64,000 nt of DNA from Pantanalinema sp. (GTDB taxonomy: Bacteria; Cyanobacteriota; Sericytochromatia; S15B-MN24; UBA4093), in contig DATNQI010000036.1 of NCBI GenBank assembly GCA_036704125.1, forward strand, positions 1-64,000. Direction: 5' to 3'. Position numbers and translations under genes: made by a program. Every line of letters begins with the position of its first letter. Within the stretch, counting starts at the first letter, position 1. The notes below the pieces were generated by a model, which was given only the letters and a program-made list of their open reading frames with translations, had not been told where the DNA came from and did not search any database. Positions 1-8,474 of the stretch are shown one piece after another.

Positions 1-27
1 GTCGTCCGTGGCGACGAGAATTTTCAT
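1..27 (-). CDS. Start of a universal-stress-protein-like gene (partial)
   Basis: An ATG at 27-25 on the minus strand is preceded by a perfect AAGGAGG ribosome site (33-39). It opens a frame reading MKILVATDD before leaving the window. Many UspA-family proteins begin MKILVATDGS, with the Asp of the nucleotide-binding strand at this place, so this is probably a universal stress protein. Only nine codons are visible, so the family call is an inference; the start site itself is well supported. Confidence 0.5.
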
Positions 28-160
28 TGCAACCTCCTTCAGGGCTGATACCATCATTGTCCGCCCTCGCCTCGTTCGGGGATTCCGAATAAACTACGCG
101 ATGCCCCTCGCGCGGCATGGGGCGCTGACGCGAAGAAGAACGAACGGAGACGCCATCACG

Positions 161-541
161 TTGAGCACCCACTATCTGCACACCAAGCTACGCGTTCACG
201 ACCTGGAGGCGGGGATCCGATTTTACCAGGAAGCTTTCGGCTATGAACTCCGCAAGCGCAAACCAGGCCCCGAGGGCAGCGAGATCGCCTTCGTTTCGCT
301 TCCGGGCGACCAGACCGAGCTGCAGCTGGCCTATTACCCCGATGGGGACGCCTTCGAGGTGCCGGCCCTGATGCTGCATATCGCCTTGAAGGTGAGCGAC
401 GTCGAGGCGGCGGTGGCATCGGCCGTCAAGGCCGGAGCGACGCTGCGATCGGGGCCCTACGCGTTGCCCTCGGGTTCAAGGGTGGCCTTCGTGCGCGATC
501 TCGACGGTTACGACCTCGAGCTGATCCAGAAGAGCGAGTAG
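161..541 (+). CDS. Glyoxalase I-like VOC protein (lactoylglutathione lyase family)
   Basis: A 126-residue single VOC-fold protein. Glyoxalase I isomerises the hemithioacetal of methylglyoxal and glutathione in the cytosol. All four metal-ligand positions of the family can be matched: His in YLHTKLRV near the start, Glu in QTELQL, His in MLHIAL and Glu in DGYDLELI at the C-terminus. I chose the TTG at 161 because homology starts at THYLHTKL, a GGAG lies 12 bases upstream, and the upstream part of the frame has no protein-like sequence. The stop abuts the ribosome site of the cupin gene, so the two are probably co-transcribed. The real thiol cofactor may not be glutathione in this organism. Confidence 0.8.
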   Translation: MSTHYLHTKLRVHDLEAGIRFYQEAFGYELRKRKPGPEGSEIAFVSLPGDQTELQLAYYPDGDAFEVPALMLHIALKVSDVEAAVASAVKAGATLRSGPYALPSGSRVAFVRDLDGYDLELIQKSE

Positions 542-555
542 GAGGAACGATCCCG

Positions 556-1032
556 GTGCGTTTGATCAACCAGCACGATATCCCGTGGCAGGAGAAGCGC
601 TCCAAGAGCGGCAAGTACCAGCTGGCGCAGAAGGACCTGTCCCTGGCGCTGGGGGGCAAGAAGGACACCGGTACCTGGGGCGGCGGCCATCCTTTCGACG
701 TCGCCTTGGTGAGAGTCCCGGAAGGAGCCAGGAACTGGCCGCTGCACACCCACACGACGCAGTGGGAGTTCTACGTGGTCCTCTCGGGGAGGGGGAGCGT
801 CCGCTCCGACGATGGGGCGCATCCGGTCAAGGCCGGGGACTGCTTTCTCCTGGCGCCCGGAGAGTCCCACCAGATCGCTAGCGAGGGCGACGGAGATCTG
901 ATCTTCTACGTGATCGCAGACAACCCCCAGGCGGATATCTCGTACTACCCCGAATCGGACAAGTGGTTCATCAAGCCGCAGCGCAAGACCTTCCGCCTCC
1001 AGGAGGTCGGTTACTACGACGGCGAGGAGTAG
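556..1032 (+). CDS. Cupin-domain protein
   Basis: A 158-residue protein starting at GTG 556 behind GGAGGA at 541-546. The middle is a classic single cupin barrel: the first metal motif is HTHTTQWEFYVVLSGRG and the second lies around GDCFLLAPGESHQI, together giving the His/Glu/His set expected for a divalent metal. The N-terminus (about 40 residues) and C-terminal tail (YYPESDKWFIKPQRKTF) flank the barrel. It could be a metal-dependent enzyme or a small-molecule binding protein; the substrate is not evident. It follows the glyoxalase gene by 14 bases and probably shares its transcript, suggesting a role in reactive-carbonyl metabolism (inference). Confidence 0.75.
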   Translation: MRLINQHDIPWQEKRSKSGKYQLAQKDLSLALGGKKDTGTWGGGHPFDVALVRVPEGARNWPLHTHTTQWEFYVVLSGRGSVRSDDGAHPVKAGDCFLLAPGESHQIASEGDGDLIFYVIADNPQADISYYPESDKWFIKPQRKTFRLQEVGYYDGEE

Positions 1033-1038
1033 CCGAGT

Positions 1039-1551
1039 TTAGCGAGGGGCGCTTTCTTGCGCCCTTTCTGCATTGATGAGTGGGGTCATTCGCTCGAAGA
1101 AAGGGCCGATGAAGACGCGCCGATTCATCCAGTTGACGTAAGTCATGCTTCCAGATGCAGCGACGAGCCCACGCAACACGGATGAGCCGCTGTTGTCCCA
1201 GAAGCCTTTCCCCGCATCCGGCACGAAGAGGGCATAGCCTAGCGCAAGGGCCCACGTTCCGAGCATCATGTAGGTTCCCATGTTGCAATGGAACCGTATG
1301 GTATCCACTGTTTCCAAATAGCCTTTCGTCTCCTCGCTCTTCAGGTCGGATAATGGACGCCGCGTCCCGTCTTGCATGGTTTCGAGATAAGCCACGGCAT
1401 CTTGAGCGCCGAAGAACAGGCTTTCGGCTGCACGCCCGGCAAGGTACGGATCCTTGAGCATGAACGAGGCCGTGGCTGGCGCTGCCATGGCGTTCGGGAC
1501 CTGAATGGACGTCAGGAGGGTCAGAGCGAGCAGTGTCGCGCGTGTTTTCAT
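1039..1551 (-). CDS. Hypothetical exported protein
   Basis: A 170-residue protein with a clear Sec signal peptide (MKTRATLLALTLLTSIQVPNAMA, cleavage likely after AMA). A second hydrophobic stretch near residues 94-112 (MMLGTWALALGYALF) could be a membrane segment. No domain is recognised. It has its own good promoter (TATAAT box 55 bases upstream of the start). Its 3' end faces the 3' end of the cupin gene only 6 bases away. Confidence 0.65.
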   Translation of the reverse strand: MKTRATLLALTLLTSIQVPNAMAAPATASFMLKDPYLAGRAAESLFFGAQDAVAYLETMQDGTRRPLSDLKSEETKGYLETVDTIRFHCNMGTYMMLGTWALALGYALFVPDAGKGFWDNSGSSVLRGLVAASGSMTYVNWMNRRVFIGPFFERMTPLINAERAQESAPR

Positions 1552-1605
1552 CGAACCTGAAACCTGTCTTGGTGATTGCTGCGTTTTTCTTGATTATCGT
1601 ATCCG

Positions 1606-1633
1606 ATTATATCGGTGCTCGCTCGAGGGTCCA
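1606..1633 (-). promoter_or_regulatory. Sigma-70-type promoter for the exported protein at 1039-1551
   Basis: Reading the minus strand, TGGACC (1633-1628) and a perfect TATAAT (1611-1606) are separated by 16 bases. The start codon follows 55 bases later. The region is conspicuously AT-rich against a GC-rich background. Confidence 0.5.
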
Positions 1634-1663
1634 TGCTTGGCGTCCGATTGGGAAGCCTCAGCC

Positions 1664-2890
1664 TCAAGGCGTTCCTTGAGGAGACGGCGGCAGGTTGATC
1701 GACTCGGAAGCGAGCCGCTGCAACGGCAAGGTGAACCAGAAGCGGCTGCCGCGTCCGAGCTCGCTCATCACTTCGAGACGCCCCCCATGGGCCTCCACGA
1801 TGGCCTTGCAGATGGCCAGCCCTATCCCGAGGCCACCTGCCTCGCGCGTGGTGCCCATGTCCGCCTGATGAAAGCGGACGAACAGGCGTGCCAGGACTTC
1901 GTCCGGGATCCCGATCCCCGTGTCGCTGATCTCCGTGACCACCTCGTTCCCCACGATGCCCGCGCGCAGCGAGACCTCGCCGCCGCGTGGAGTGAACTTG
2001 ACGGCGTTGTCGACCAGGTTGTGGATGACCTCGATCACGCGCTCTCCGTCGATCACGAACTCGCCGGGCACGTCCACCGTCGTGCTCAGCGAAATCCCTT
2101 TCTCGGCTGCCTTGGCCTCGAGGTCGCGCAGGGCTTCGTGGACGACCGGCGCGTACTCGGTCGCAGAGCACGCGAGCTGGAATTTTCCGGCCTGGATGCG
2201 TCCCAGCTCGATCAGGTCCTTGACCTTGGCGTTCATCCGGGCGGCGCCGGAGAGCACCTGGTCCAGGTAGCCGCGTTGCGCATCGCTCAGGGGGCCCGCA
2301 TCACCCTCGGCGAGCATGGTGCCGAAGCCGATCACCGAGCTGAGCGGGGTGCGAAGCTCGTGGCTGAGGGTGGCCAGAAACTCGTCCTTGTGGCGGTCCG
2401 CCTGGCGCAGCGCACGGTTGGCCTGCTCGAGCTCCTGAGCCCTGCGGGCAAGTTCGCTTTTCGTTCGCTTGAGCGCCGCTATCTCGCTGCTCAGCCGCGA
2501 GGTGAGGCCGCTGATCACCAGCCCGATGCCCCCCATGACGGCAAACGTGAGCAGGTAGCTCAGGTCGTAGACCCTGAGGGTGAGATAGGGCTCGGTGAAG
2601 AAGAAGTTGAAGGCGAGGACCGCGAGGATCGACGCCAGGGTCGCTGCGCCGAGGTCGCCCCGCAAGGCCACGGGAAGCAGGCCGAGCAGGTAGAGCATGA
2701 TGAGGCTGGCCTCAGGCACCCTGCCGAACAGCAGCCTGTCCACGAGGGTGCAAAGCGCCATCGCGCCGAAGGCCCAAGCGTACGCGCGCCAAGGCGGCCG
2801 ATCCCCGGCCTCAGAGGGACTGTCCGCCCCGATCCAACCGGTTATCCAGGGCTGAACCCGTGCCGCCTCGTCGGGCTTTTTCCCGGGCAT
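1664..2890 (-). CDS. Membrane sensor histidine kinase (DUF4118/KdpD-like sensor)
   Basis: A 408-residue sensor kinase. Residues 35-130 form about four closely packed membrane helices ([45 protein letters not shown]) typical of the DUF4118 domain of KdpD. A coiled coil (135-165) leads into the HisKA box [13 protein letters not shown], with phospho-acceptor His177. The HATPase_c domain has the N box ([10 protein letters not shown]) and G boxes ([16 protein letters not shown]). It senses an unknown signal at the inner membrane and phosphorylates a response regulator that is not adjacent. It is the last gene of an hflX - His-rich protein - kinase operon (7-base gap upstream). Confidence 0.88.
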   Translation of the reverse strand: MPGKKPDEAARVQPWITGWIGADSPSEAGDRPPWRAYAWAFGAMALCTLVDRLLFGRVPEASLIMLYLLGLLPVALRGDLGAATLASILAVLAFNFFFTEPYLTLRVYDLSYLLTFAVMGGIGLVISGLTSRLSSEIAALKRTKSELARRAQELEQANRALRQADRHKDEFLATLSHELRTPLSSVIGFGTMLAEGDAGPLSDAQRGYLDQVLSGAARMNAKVKDLIELGRIQAGKFQLACSATEYAPVVHEALRDLEAKAAEKGISLSTTVDVPGEFVIDGERVIEVIHNLVDNAVKFTPRGGEVSLRAGIVGNEVVTEISDTGIGIPDEVLARLFVRFHQADMGTTREAGGLGIGLAICKAIVEAHGGRLEVMSELGRGSRFWFTLPLQRLASESINLPPSPQGTP

Positions 2891-2897
2891 CGGCGGC

Positions 2898-3224
2898 CTA
2901 TTTCAGGACCTGAACGGGGCCGTGGTCGTCGCAGTGCCCCTCGTGCTCGTGGTGGAGTCTGCCGTTGACCACCCGGTCCTGGTGATCGCCGTGCGGGACC
3001 ATGGGCTGGCCCGGATCGTGTACGGCGCAGGCGACCTGCTGGCAGGCGTCGGGATTGCGGTCGGTGACCGGGATGCTGCCTTCGTCCCAGTGCTCGCCGT
3101 GCTGGCGATGCAGGTGGCCGTCGTGCAGGTAGCCCGTCTCGTCGGCCCACTGGACCCTCAGGTGGCCGCAGTCTTTGCCGTGCTGGTGGTCGTGGCGCTG
3201 GTGGGTCTTGCATGCGGTGGTCAT
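2898..3224 (-). CDS. Histidine-rich putative metal-binding protein with a duplicated motif
   Basis: A 108-residue protein with more than 20 histidines and no signal peptide. The sequence is an internal duplication: [18 protein letters not shown] in the first half matches [19 protein letters not shown] in the second, each about 25 residues. Small His-rich proteins of this kind occur next to metal-transport or metal-regulation genes, so zinc, nickel or copper binding is likely (inference). A strong ribosome site (AAAAGGAGGG) precedes the ATG. The gene lies 16 bases after hflX and 7 bases before a histidine kinase, which makes the kinase a candidate metal or envelope-stress sensor. Confidence 0.7.
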   Translation of the reverse strand: MTTACKTHQRHDHQHGKDCGHLRVQWADETGYLHDGHLHRQHGEHWDEGSIPVTDRNPDACQQVACAVHDPGQPMVPHGDHQDRVVNGRLHHEHEGHCDDHGPVQVLK

Positions 3225-3240
3225 CGTGAAGCCCTCCTTT

Positions 3241-4899
3241 TCAGTGGCGGATGGGGTGCGGGTGGCGCGCGACGCGCGCGATCTCGTCCAGGAGCGCCGG
3301 GATCCCCGTGCCGTGCAGGGCGGAGATCAAGAGGGGGCGGCTCACCTCGCCCGCGAGCGAGCGGATCAGCGTCGGGGCGTCGATCATGTCGCGCTTGTTG
3401 ATGACCGTGATGATCGGCTTGCCCGCGACGCCCAGCTCGTCCAGGACCTCGAGCACCGTCCGCACCTGCTGCTCGACCTCGGGATGGCTGCCGTCCACCA
3501 CGTGGATCAGGGCGTCGGCCTCGACCACCTCCTCGAGGGTGGCGCGGAAGGCCGCCACCAGCAGGTGGGGCAGGTGCCGGATGAAGCCGACCGTGTCCGA
3601 GACCAGCGCCACGTCGCGACTCGGCAGCACCAGGCGCCGGGTGGTCGGGTCCAGGGTCGCGAACAGCCTGTCCTCGGAAAGCACCGAGGCCCTCGTCAGG
3701 GCGTTCAGGAGGGTGGACTTGCCCGCGTTGGTGTAGCCCACGAGCGCGAACTGCGGCAGGTGGGAGCGCCCGCGGCGCAGCTGGGCCCGGTGTCGCCTCA
3801 GCGCCTGGACCTCCCGCTCGAGGTGGGTGATCCGCGCGCGGATCCGGCGGCGATCGCTCTCGAGCTTCGTCTCGCCGGGGCCCCGGGTGCCGATGCCGCC
3901 GCCCAGGCGAGAGAGCGCCTCGCCCGTGCCCGTCAGCCGAGGCAGGCGATAGCTGAGCTGCGCCAGCTCCACCTGCAGCTTGCCGTCCCGGGTGTGGGCC
4001 CGCTGGGCGAAGATGTCGAGGATGAGCGCGGTGCGATCGACGACCTTGACCCCCACGATCCGCTCGAGGTTCGCTTGCTGGCTGGGCGAGAGCTCGTCGT
4101 TCACCAGCAGCGTGGTGGCGCCCTGCTCCTGGCACATCAGGGCGAGCGCCTCGGCCTTGCCGCTGCCGACCAGCGTCGCGGGATCGGGGCGGTCGCGCTT
4201 CTGGAGCACCCGCCCCAGCACCTCGGCCCCGGCGGTCAGGGCCAGCTGGTCCAGCTCGTCCAGGCTCGCCTCGGCGGCCCCGGGATCCTGGTCGGGCGTC
4301 TGGAGGCCGACCAAGAGCGCCTTCTCCTTGCCGGTCTCGACGGCGATCGCGCGGTTGTAGCGCGCGAACTCTCGCTCGATCTCGTCCACGAGGAAGGCCA
4401 CGTCGACGGTCTCGAGGGTCTCGCGCAGCGAGCGGGGCTCGTCGAGGCGCCAGAGGTGGCCCTCGGCGTCGGCGAGCGGCGAGAGGGTCGCCATCCAGAC
4501 CAGGGAGCGCGTCAGGTCGGTGGCCTCGGGCTCGACGACGGCGATGAGGTCGAGCCGGTGGCGCTGCAGCAGCACCAGCTCGGCGCGCCCGATGCCGCCG
4601 CCCTTGCTGCGCACGACGACGAGGCGATCGCCCGAGAGCCGGGCCGCCCCCAGCCGCTCGATCTCGCTGGGCAACTCCAGGCGCCCGTCTCCGACCACGA
4701 CGCGCTGCAGGTGGCCGCGGCGGGAGACCTGGAGCGCGATGTCGCGGTTGAGGCGCTGCGCGATTTCCGCGGTCCTTTCCACCAGCTCGTGGGTCACCAG
4801 CTGACCGGGCGGCACGCGCCGCAAGGTCAGCCGTTCGAGGACGCGCAGTTCGCTGGGCTTCAGGCCACGCAGGTTTCCGGACAGCCTCTCCATCGGCAC
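3241..4899 (-). CDS. hflX: GTPase HflX, ribosome-splitting factor
   Basis: A 552-residue HflX. HflX is a translational GTPase that binds the 50S subunit and splits stalled or hibernating ribosomes under heat or other stress. The HflX N-domain (VGSGKAEALALMCQEQ, LSPSQQANLERIVGVKVVDRT) precedes the helical linker (GGGIGTRGPGETKLESDRR). The G domain has G1 GYTNAGKST, G3 DTVGF and G4 NKRD. It is longer than the E. coli protein (about 426 residues) because of a roughly 150-residue N-terminal extension (start to about LADAEGHLW), as also seen in cyanobacterial HflX. First gene of an operon with the His-rich protein and a histidine kinase. Confidence 0.93.
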   Translation of the reverse strand: MPMERLSGNLRGLKPSELRVLERLTLRRVPPGQLVTHELVERTAEIAQRLNRDIALQVSRRGHLQRVVVGDGRLELPSEIERLGAARLSGDRLVVVRSKGGGIGRAELVLLQRHRLDLIAVVEPEATDLTRSLVWMATLSPLADAEGHLWRLDEPRSLRETLETVDVAFLVDEIEREFARYNRAIAVETGKEKALLVGLQTPDQDPGAAEASLDELDQLALTAGAEVLGRVLQKRDRPDPATLVGSGKAEALALMCQEQGATTLLVNDELSPSQQANLERIVGVKVVDRTALILDIFAQRAHTRDGKLQVELAQLSYRLPRLTGTGEALSRLGGGIGTRGPGETKLESDRRRIRARITHLEREVQALRRHRAQLRRGRSHLPQFALVGYTNAGKSTLLNALTRASVLSEDRLFATLDPTTRRLVLPSRDVALVSDTVGFIRHLPHLLVAAFRATLEEVVEADALIHVVDGSHPEVEQQVRTVLEVLDELGVAGKPIITVINKRDMIDAPTLIRSLAGEVSRPLLISALHGTGIPALLDEIARVARHPHPIRH

Positions 4900-4939
4900 C
4901 CGCCCTTTCTTGCTGCTGGGGCGCGAGAATGTGCTGCGG

Positions 4940-4945
4940 AGTATA
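4940..4945 (-). promoter_or_regulatory. Probable -10 element of the hflX operon
   Basis: TATACT on the minus strand lies 41 bases upstream of the hflX ATG, in the gap between hflX and the ABC permease gene. No convincing -35 hexamer is seen, so this is a -10 call only. Confidence 0.4.
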
Positions 4946-5000
4946 GGTGCTCCGGCGCGGCCCTACCACCGATGCCAGGCCGCTTTGCGCCGGGCGCGGG

Positions 5001-5807
5001 TCAGTACTGGTTGAGGGTGCCCCACTGCCGGGCCTTGCGCTCGGCCAGGGCGAAGGCGGCGATCCCGAGGCCCAGGAAGACGGCGGTGTTGATCGCGAGG
5101 CTCGTGACGGCCCCGCTCGCGAACAGCTTCGAAAGCGGCACGCCCGTGACGGCGAGCTCCTTGAGGACCAGAAGGGCCTTGGTGAAGGGGAAGTTGTTCA
5201 CGAAGCCCGACATCCAGCCCGGCAACGCGTTGAGGGGCAGGATGGCCAGGCCGAACACCAGCATCACCGCGAACTGGGAGAGGGTGGCGACCTTCTTGTA
5301 GAGCAGGGCCGCGCCCCCGAGCATCAGGCCGATGCCCTCGGTGCCGAGGTACATCAAGGTGAGCAGGATGGCGAAGCCCGGCACGTTCAGGTGGAAGCGC
5401 ACGCCGGTGACGAAGGTCGCGATCGCAAGCACCAGGGCGAAGCGCGCGAGCATCTCGACGTACGAGGCGAGGTCACGCATCAGGACGATGACGACCAGAG
5501 GAGGCGGGCTGAGCGCGGCCTGCTCGAGGGTGCCGGTCTGCACCTCGTCGGCCAGAAGCTCGGTGGCGTTGCCGATCCCGTTGATGGCGATGTAGGTGAT
5601 GAGCAGGCCCAAGAGGCGCTCCATCTGACCCGTCTCGAAGCCGGGAAGCGCCGAGGCCCCCATTCCGCCCATGGCGCCGAAGCCGAAGTAGATCATGAAG
5701 GCGAAGCCCAGGTTCCACACCAGGCGGCTGACGAGCTCGAACGGGTAGCGGGTGAGAAGGATGAACTCGCGCTTGAGTTCGGCCCAGAAGAGGTTCAGGT
5801 AGCTCAT
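5001..5807 (-). CDS. ABC-2 type transporter permease
   Basis: A 268-residue integral membrane protein with about six hydrophobic segments (WNLGFAFMIYFGFG, LLGLLITYIAIN, FALVLAIATFVTG, FAILLTLMYLGTEGIGLMLGG, FAVMLVFGLAILPLN, AVFLGLGIAAFALAE) in the ABC-2 layout. The start ATG overlaps the stop of the ATPase gene as ATGA (5804-5807), so the pair is translationally coupled and forms one exporter. The cargo cannot be told from sequence; such exporters move drugs, lipids or glycoconjugates, or act as antibiotic self-resistance pumps. Confidence 0.82.
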   Translation of the reverse strand: MSYLNLFWAELKREFILLTRYPFELVSRLVWNLGFAFMIYFGFGAMGGMGASALPGFETGQMERLLGLLITYIAINGIGNATELLADEVQTGTLEQAALSPPPLVVIVLMRDLASYVEMLARFALVLAIATFVTGVRFHLNVPGFAILLTLMYLGTEGIGLMLGGAALLYKKVATLSQFAVMLVFGLAILPLNALPGWMSGFVNNFPFTKALLVLKELAVTGVPLSKLFASGAVTSLAINTAVFLGLGIAAFALAERKARQWGTLNQY

Positions 5808-6799
5808 GCGATCCCTTCGATGACGCGGCGGTAGATGGCCTCGAGGTTGGTCTCGTGCTGCTGGATGCCGATCAGCTCGACGCCGCCCTCGCGCAGCGGG
5901 TCGAGCGCGCGGTAGAGGAGGCCGGCGTCGCCTTCGGGCAGGGTGAAGCGGGACACCCCCGCCTCGCTGGTGAGATCCAGGCCGCCCAGCGACGCGATGG
6001 CCGCGCGCAGCCCGGGCGAGAGCTCGCCGCGCAAGCGCACGTCGTAACCGGGCGTGCGGTGGGCGTCCATGAGCTGGTCGAGCGATTGCAGGGTGGCGAG
6101 CTTGCCGCCCGCGATGATGGCGATCCGGTCGGAGAGCGCCTGGGCCACCTCCATCTGGTGGGTGGTCAGGATGATCCCGCAGCCGTCGTCGGCGATCGCG
6201 CGGACCGTCTCCTTGAAGGTCGACGCCGCCACCACGTCCAGCCCGAGGGTCGGCTCGTCCAGGAGCAGCACGCGCGGCTGGTTGACGAGCGCGATGGCGA
6301 TCGCCACGCGCTGCTGAAGCCCGCGCGAGAGCTCGCCCACCCGCTTTTTCAGGTGATCCTGAAGGTCGAGGCGCTCGATCAGGGTGTTCGTGCGGTCCTT
6401 GAGCCCGGGCACCCCCTTGAGGGCGCCGAAGTAGTGCAAGTTCTCCTGGATGGTCAGCTTCCAGTGAAGGTTGCGGTTGCCTTCGAGCACCGCGCCGAGT
6501 CGCTGGACGGCCTGCGTCCGGTGCTTCACCACGTCGATGCCAGCCAGGGTGATCCGGCCCGAGGTCGGCAGCAGCAGTCCCGCGATCATCTTGAGGGTCG
6601 TGGTCTTGCCCGCGCCGTTGGGGCCCAGCAGGCCGAGGATCTCGCCCGGCTCGACGTGGAAGCTGACGCCCCGGACCGCGGTGTGCGCCGCTCGGCCCAG
6701 GCGGGCGGGATACACCTTCTCGAGGTCCTGGATCCGGAGACCCGCTTCGACGGCGAGCGGGGCGGCGCCGGCGACGGCCGGCTGGGTGGCAAGGTTCAT
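5804..6799 (-). CDS. ABC transporter ATP-binding protein (ABC-2 exporter subunit)
   Basis: A 331-residue ATPase: Walker A GPNGAGKTT, signature ELSRGLQQR, Walker B VLLLDEPT with the D-loop LGLD, and switch His in TTHQME. The C-terminal 90 residues after the NBD (PGYDVRLRGELSPGLRAA onward) form the regulatory extension common in DrrA/CcmA-type ATPases. A frame extends upstream to 6841, but the start MNLATQ at 6799 is preferred because a TATGAT -10 box overlaps the upstream methionines. Energises the permease encoded next. Confidence 0.87.
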   Translation of the reverse strand: MNLATQPAVAGAAPLAVEAGLRIQDLEKVYPARLGRAAHTAVRGVSFHVEPGEILGLLGPNGAGKTTTLKMIAGLLLPTSGRITLAGIDVVKHRTQAVQRLGAVLEGNRNLHWKLTIQENLHYFGALKGVPGLKDRTNTLIERLDLQDHLKKRVGELSRGLQQRVAIAIALVNQPRVLLLDEPTLGLDVVAASTFKETVRAIADDGCGIILTTHQMEVAQALSDRIAIIAGGKLATLQSLDQLMDAHRTPGYDVRLRGELSPGLRAAIASLGGLDLTSEAGVSRFTLPEGDAGLLYRALDPLREGGVELIGIQQHETNLEAIYRRVIEGIA

Positions 6800-6836
6800 C
6801 TGGTGGCACACGCTTTCAGCTCGGGGACATCCCCCC

Positions 6837-6845
6837 ATCATAGCC
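6837..6845 (-). promoter_or_regulatory. Probable -10 element of the ABC exporter operon
   Basis: GGCTATGAT on the minus strand (TATGAT at 6842-6837) fits the GCTAnnATgG pattern that precedes several genes here. It places transcription start near 6830 and so excludes the two ATG codons at 6841-6836 as starts. Confidence 0.4.
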
Positions 6846-6880
6846 GAAGGCGGGCGTACAAGGAAGCTCCTTATCTTTTG

Positions 6881-7717
6881 TCACGGGAAGGTCGAGGGGC
6901 GTACTCGCTTGCTGCCTGCGATCAGCGCGAAGACCACCAGGCCGACGGCGAACACGACCGCCCAGCCGATCGGAGGCGTCCGCTGCTCTCCCGCGATGGC
7001 CACCAGGCCCCACACCAGCGCTGCGTCGAAGGCCCAGTCCCGATTCAGGAAGCCCATCGCGGCGCCGAGCCCCCCCATCGCGAGGATGGCGAGCGCCGCC
7101 CAGGCCACCGGCGGCAGGAGGAAGGACCGCACGCCCATTTCGTCGGTCATCACGCCCGTGACGCTTAGCACGGTCGCGATCGAAAGCCATCCGAGGTAGA
7201 GGCCGAGCGGCCAGCTGACGCAGAGGCGCTGGGCCACTCCTTTCGCCTGCTCGCCCTGGAAGCGCCGGTAGGCGAAGGCGGCGCCTGCGAGCATGCCGAT
7301 GACGAGCCCCATGGCAAGCGGCATCTGCTCGTAGGCGATTGCCACGGGCCACAGGGCGCCGCAGGCCATGGAGACGAGCATGGGGGCGCGGGTCTCGGCG
7401 AGGCGCGCACCGCGCGGGTGGATGGGGATCCACTGGTAGGCGGCGTAGGCCCCGAGGCCCAGGAAGATGAGCCCCCAGATCGAGAAGGCGTAGGGCGCGG
7501 GATCCAGGTAGAGGGGGGCCCTCGTCTGGCTGACCTCCTGGATCGTCCGGGGCAAGAGGGCAGAGCTGAACGCGTTGAGCACGAGCATGGCGAACCACGC
7601 CCCGAGCACGCCGTAGCGTAGCCAGGTTGGCCCTTGATGGCGCCGGGCCTCTTCGAGGAAGCTCGGGTACCAGATGTGCCGAAGCACCGGGGTCTTCTTC
7701 TGAGGAGACTTTTGCAT
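6881..7717 (-). CDS. TspO/MBR-related tryptophan-rich membrane protein
   Basis: A 278-residue protein with about seven transmembrane helices. The motif PYAFSIWGLIFLGLGAYAAYQW resembles the conserved P-A-F-x-I-W-G-x-I-Y segment of TspO-superfamily proteins, which bind porphyrins and related ligands, though this one is longer than the usual 160 residues. The helices WLRYGVLGAWFAMLVLNAF and WALAILAMGGLGAAM are clear. Its promoter (CATACT near 7752-7747) lies 30 bases upstream. Function unknown beyond the fold resemblance. Confidence 0.55.
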   Translation of the reverse strand: MQKSPQKKTPVLRHIWYPSFLEEARRHQGPTWLRYGVLGAWFAMLVLNAFSSALLPRTIQEVSQTRAPLYLDPAPYAFSIWGLIFLGLGAYAAYQWIPIHPRGARLAETRAPMLVSMACGALWPVAIAYEQMPLAMGLVIGMLAGAAFAYRRFQGEQAKGVAQRLCVSWPLGLYLGWLSIATVLSVTGVMTDEMGVRSFLLPPVAWAALAILAMGGLGAAMGFLNRDWAFDAALVWGLVAIAGEQRTPPIGWAVVFAVGLVVFALIAGSKRVRPSTFP

Positions 7718-7842
7718 GGGGGCCTCCTTGACGCGAAAGTCGCCTCAGTATGGCTCCGATGGGGCAGGGTTCAACGGGCAGACACCGGTCCTTGGGCTAT
7801 CATGGAGGCGCTGGTTGCCGACAATCGAAGGGAGGGCCCGTC

Positions 7843-8403
7843 ATGGCTGCGCGTAGCGAGTGGGAGAAGATGGTCGAGGGCGAGATCTACGACGCCTACG
7901 CGCCCGAGCTGGTCGAGGGCCGCAAGCGCGCGCGCGGCCTGCTGCGGCGCTACAACGCATCGACCGAGGAGCAGGGGCCCCATCGCCTCGACCTGCTCAA
8001 GGAGCTGTTCGGTTCGATCGGCGCTCGCCTCGAGGTCGAGCCCCCCTTTCGCTGCGACTACGGCACCAACATCCACGCGGGCGACGGGGTCTACATGAAC
8101 TTCGACTGCCTCATCCTGGACTGCGCCGAGGTACGCATCGGCCGCAACGTCATGTTCGGTCCCGGCGTCCACGTCTACGCCGCATGCCATCCCGTGGAGG
8201 CCGAGATCCGGATCCAGGGGCCGGAGTTCGCGCGCCCGGTCACCATCGGCGACAACGTGTGGATCGGCGGGCGCAGCGTGATCTGCCCCGGAGTGACCAT
8301 CGGCGCGAACACCACCATCGGGGCGGGAAGCGTGGTGACGCGCGATATCCCGGCGAACGTCGTGGCCGCGGGCAACCCCTGCCGGGTGATTCGCTCCCTC
8401 TGA
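7843..8403 (+). CDS. Sugar O-acetyltransferase, maltose acetyltransferase family
   Basis: A 186-residue trimeric left-handed beta-helix acetyltransferase. The N-terminal maltose-acetyltransferase helical domain (KMVEGEIYDAYAPELVEGRKRARGLL) is followed by hexapeptide repeats (IGRNVMFGPGVHVY, IGDNVWIGGRSVICPGVTIGAN) and the ending SVVTRDIPANVVAAGNPCRVI, which positions acetyl-CoA. The catalytic His is in YAACHPVEAEIR. The start ATG at 7843 has GAAGGGAGG 9 bases upstream; a longer frame from 7750 lacks homology. A TATCAT -10 box at 7798 supports this start. Likely acetylates glucose, maltose or a related sugar. Confidence 0.87.
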   Translation: MAARSEWEKMVEGEIYDAYAPELVEGRKRARGLLRRYNASTEEQGPHRLDLLKELFGSIGARLEVEPPFRCDYGTNIHAGDGVYMNFDCLILDCAEVRIGRNVMFGPGVHVYAACHPVEAEIRIQGPEFARPVTIGDNVWIGGRSVICPGVTIGANTTIGAGSVVTRDIPANVVAAGNPCRVIRSL

Positions 8404-8474
8404 GGCGCCCGAAGGCCCGCATTCTCGCGCTGCACGCTACAATGGAGCGTCACCGCCGCTTCACAGGACGGACC

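Noticed and set aside
3175-5301. A 708-codon open frame on the plus strand
   Set aside because: It runs antisense to hflX and the permease. Composition is biased and no domain is seen.
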